Shown here: piece after piece, positions 14,308 to 14,481 of the stretch
Layout: the number at the start of each line of letters is the position of its first letter
Numbering within the stretch: the stretch's first letter is position 1
Assembly: GCA_022360595.1 (NCBI GenBank)
Contig: JAKSCN010000031.1
Span: forward strand, 1-14,481
DNA length: 14,481 bases
Reading direction: 5' to 3'
Origin: Chromatiales bacterium
Lineage (GTDB): Bacteria; Pseudomonadota; Gammaproteobacteria; Chromatiales; Chromatiaceae
Translations under genes and position numbers: made by a program
The notes under the pieces: generated by a model
The model's database searches: none
What the model was told of the DNA's origin: nothing
The model's input: only the letters and a program-made list of their open reading frames with translations

Positions 14308-14481
14308 ATGCAGTCACTGATGTTTTCACCCCAGACAGGCTCTAAACAGCTAACCGCGTTAGTGGCTCTGCTATTTCTATTTTCCAGCTTAATCCCGACA
14401 GTACAGGCTCAAAACATTCTACTGCCCGAGATGGGCGACCCGTCAGGCAGCCTGATGACGCCTGTTGAGGAGAGACGCCTC
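14308..14481 (+). CDS. Exported M48 metalloprotease, BepA/YfgC type (5' fragment)
   Basis: An ATG at 14308 begins a frame that runs off the right edge after 58 codons. The first part is a signal peptide: positive K13, then a hydrophobic stretch LTALVALLFLFSSLI (15-29) and a likely cleavage after VQA (32-34). The start of the mature protein, ILLPEMGDPSGSLMTPVEERRL, has the LPxxGD...EERRL pattern typical of periplasmic BepA/YfgC peptidases that act in outer-membrane protein assembly and quality control. The zinc motif and TPR repeats lie beyond the window. There is only a poor ribosome-binding site before this ATG; an in-frame ATG at 14320 is an alternative. Fairly sure of the family from the short match, less of the exact start. 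Confidence 0.7.
   Translation, partial: MQSLMFSPQTGSKQLTALVALLFLFSSLIPTVQAQNILLPEMGDPSGSLMTPVEERRL

Noticed and set aside
1..14481. CRISPR array or further cas genes to go with the Cas6-like gene
   Set aside because: Reading the intergenic regions, including 5726-6321 and 7907-8068, showed no regularly spaced direct repeats, and no other product resembles a Cas protein.
1..14481. tRNA, rRNA or insertion sequences
   Set aside because: No cloverleaf-like or rRNA-like sequence, transposase frame or terminal inverted repeat pair was recognised.

Overview
This window comes from a sulfur-oxidising bacterium, most likely a gammaproteobacterium. Its left 5.7 kb is a minus-strand dsr operon read in the order dsrA-dsrB-dsrE-dsrF-dsrH-dsrC-dsrM-dsrK, with dsrK cut by the left edge. 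The presence of dsrEFH, the two-cysteine DsrC and close similarity to the Allochromatium-type gene order point to the oxidative (reverse-acting) Dsr pathway. The genus cannot be assigned from this window alone.

Left region (1-5725): sulfite reductase DsrAB, the sulfur-trafficking proteins DsrEFH, the sulfur carrier DsrC, and the membrane module subunits DsrM and DsrK. Two gene junctions hold strong stem-loops that would form in the mRNA: two tandem hairpins between dsrA and dsrB, and a 10-bp hairpin followed by a short T run between dsrC and dsrM.

Middle region (5726-8515): an AT-rich divergent intergenic region of about 600 bp with short palindromes, then a plus-strand cluster. The cluster holds a 58-residue small protein, a 236-residue helical protein, a protein that looks like Cas6 of the Cmx6 (type I-MYXAN) family, and a DsrC paralogue without any cysteine (RspA-like). 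It ends at a probable bidirectional terminator. No CRISPR array and no other cas gene is visible, so the Cas6-like gene appears to be a stand-alone accessory of the dsr locus. This is the most unusual observation here.

Right region (8520-14481): a minus-strand pair (a 2-oxoglutarate/Fe(II) PKHD-type hydroxylase and a degenerate receiver-like protein), a 105-residue hypothetical, a minus-strand conserved protein of about 354 residues, and a plus-strand three-gene unit. That unit holds a helical 184-residue protein, a MoxR-type AAA+ ATPase and a zinc-metallopeptidase-like/VWA-like protein. The window closes with the start of an exported M48 peptidase of BepA type.

Together the left genes oxidise stored or imported sulfur to sulfite: DsrEFH passes sulfur to DsrC, DsrAB acts on DsrC-bound or reduced sulfur, and DsrMK connects thiol chemistry to the membrane. 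The RspA-like protein and the Cas6-like unit may regulate the operon at the DNA or RNA level, but this is inference. The AAA+/VWA pair has the layout of protein-remodelling or cofactor-insertion systems, with no target evident.
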